From: Winogradskyella tangerina
GTDB lineage: Bacteria > Bacteroidota > Bacteroidia > Flavobacteriales > Flavobacteriaceae
DNA length: 64,000 nucleotides
Assembly: GCF_003260205.1 (NCBI RefSeq)
Contig: NZ_QERF01000001.1
Coordinates: 434,001-498,000 of the forward strand
Reading direction: 5' to 3'
This document shows positions 63,086-64,000 of the stretch, piece by piece. Numbering within the stretch: the first letter of the stretch is position 1; the number at the start of each line of letters is the position of its first letter. The position numbers and the translations under genes were made by a program. The notes beneath the pieces were generated by a model. The model worked only from the letters and a program-made list of their open reading frames with translations, searched no databases and had not been told where the DNA came from.

Positions 63086-64000
63086 TTATAAATTATTAAT
63101 GGTCAATGACACGTAGTACTGAGAACCTATGAAACCTGTACCGAATGCCGTGAAGTATTCGTCTTGTAATAAGTTAGTAGCACCAGCTTTAATTGTAGAC
63201 TTTAAGCTTGGTATTCTGAAATTAACCTGTGCATCAAGTACATTAAATGAAGGAACGTCACCATCACCAAATGATGCTTCCCAGAAGTAATTATCACTCC
63301 ATCTCCAAGCTACATTGAATCCAAAGTTTTTGAATAATTCAGTCTTACCAAAAGACACTTTCGTTTTGTGCTCTGGCGTGTTGAAGTTTGTTCTGAAATC
63401 TGGATTTTGAGTTACATCAAAGTCTAATTTAGCGTAAGTATAATTCGCACTTAAATCAAAACCGTCAAATACTTTAGCTGAAACCTGAATCGCAGCACCA
63501 TAAGAATTTACCTCTTCATCAGAGTTAGTATAGGTTTGATATGCTTCAAAGTCACCATTAGCTATTGCCGCAACTGCAAGCGGTGTTCCGTCAGGTAATG
63601 TTTGTGTTAATTGAACATCACCATAGAAAGGAGAAATTACAGTTTCGTTAGCTAAGAAATCTTGGTATCTGTTGTAGTATGCAGATGCATCTACGATTAC
63701 GGCATCTAATTTACCACGGTAACCAACTTCAAAAGAGGTTACTTGTTCTGGTTTTACAAAATTAGAATTCGCAATTTCTAAATCAGCAGGGTTACCTGAA
63801 TTCGCAAATCCTTCAGTTACAGAGTTCGCAAAGAAAGAGTTATTATAAGCTCCTGTAGCGTCTACGTTAATGTTAGTTTGACCTACAATTGCACTACCCG
63901 TTGGACTTAGATCGTAGTTTCTGATATCTCTTGCTGGGTTATCTTCAGCACCACCAACTAATATAGCTCTACCTACATTTAAACCGATATATAAATCTTG
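63086..64000 (-). CDS. TonB-dependent receptor, C-terminal part (truncated by the window edge)
   Basis: The frame is open on the minus strand from the right edge to the stop at 63086, giving the last 304 residues. They are alternating barrel strands (QDLYIGLNVGRAIL, VTSFEVGYRGKLDAVIVDAS, GFDLSANYTYAKLDFDV), and the end YYVSLTINNL has the receptor-type terminal strand. The substrate is unknown. The SGNH lipoprotein directly downstream suggests uptake of a lipid or ester compound. Confidence 0.88.
   Translation of the reverse strand, partial: QDLYIGLNVGRAILVGGAEDNPARDIRNYDLSPTGSAIVGQTNINVDATGAYNNSFFANSVTEGFANSGNPADLEIANSNFVKPEQVTSFEVGYRGKLDAVIVDASAYYNRYQDFLANETVISPFYGDVQLTQTLPDGTPLAVAAIANGDFEAYQTYTNSDEEVNSYGAAIQVSAKVFDGFDLSANYTYAKLDFDVTQNPDFRTNFNTPEHKTKVSFGKTELFKNFGFNVAWRWSDNYFWEASFGDGDVPSFNVLDAQVNFRIPSLKSTIKAGATNLLQDEYFTAFGTGFIGSQYYVSLTINNL

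Overview
The window is an AT-rich chromosomal segment from a member of the Bacteroidota, most likely the family Flavobacteriaceae. Several independent signs agree: a type IX secretion C-terminal sorting domain at the left edge, families almost confined to the phylum (DUF4271, DUF4296, DUF4301, DUF3098, DUF3127, bacterial GGGP synthase), TonB-dependent receptors, an F-type ATP synthase epsilon chain without its C-terminal helices, and Bacteroidota -7 promoter boxes (TAnnTTTG) in front of many genes. I see no rRNA, tRNA, insertion sequence, prophage or CRISPR array. The gene content is largely core, densely packed and on both strands.

Layout. 1-2.6 kb: tail of a T9SS-secreted protein, a LuxE-like acyl-protein synthetase and a YHS-domain protein. 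2.6-9.1 kb: tyrS, a short-chain dehydrogenase, the minus-strand set dolichyl-phosphate-mannose synthase/dihydroorotase/DUF4296, then DUF4271 and hemD. 9.2-17.3 kb: pckA, DUF423, a saccharopine dehydrogenase-like protein, an Lrp regulator, an EamA exporter, a zinc peptidase and alanine dehydrogenase. 17.4-24.6 kb: leuS, then the cell-envelope set ftsX/DUF3098/uppP/truB. 24.6-31.6 kb: small metabolic and repair genes (thioredoxin-like, tag, aat, DUF3127, flavin reductase), a histidine kinase, a HIT protein and greA. 32.2-39.6 kb: a long minus-strand block with the best system of the window. 39.7-50.1 kb: ahcY, a methionine aminotransferase plus omega-amidase pair, an Ig-like lipoprotein, ComF, glyS. 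50.1-59.4 kb: two outer-membrane barrels, exonuclease III, an OmpA lipoprotein and a large VCBS/ASPIC lipoprotein. 59.4-64 kb: atpC-atpD and a SGNH lipoprotein paired with a TonB receptor that runs off the window.

How genes work together. The 32-38 kb block reads as a thiamine-acquisition locus. A TPP riboswitch on the minus strand (34682-34827) precedes a TonB-dependent receptor. The same-strand operon just upstream of the riboswitch holds a thiamine-binding (DUF77-type) protein, a PnuC/PnuT permease and a NadR-like P-loop kinase, all overlapping. The riboswitch has a very long P3 arm filled with a degenerate TACTG repeat that also occurs in two other intergenic regions.

Other regulatory points are visible directly. 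The greA leader holds two tandem intrinsic terminators plus a competing complementary segment, which looks like an attenuator. Four genes (the luxE-like gene, uppP, the thioredoxin-like gene, glyS) have a perfect -7 box exactly four bases before ATG, predicting leaderless mRNAs. Four convergent gene pairs interlock by exactly four bases through their stop codons.
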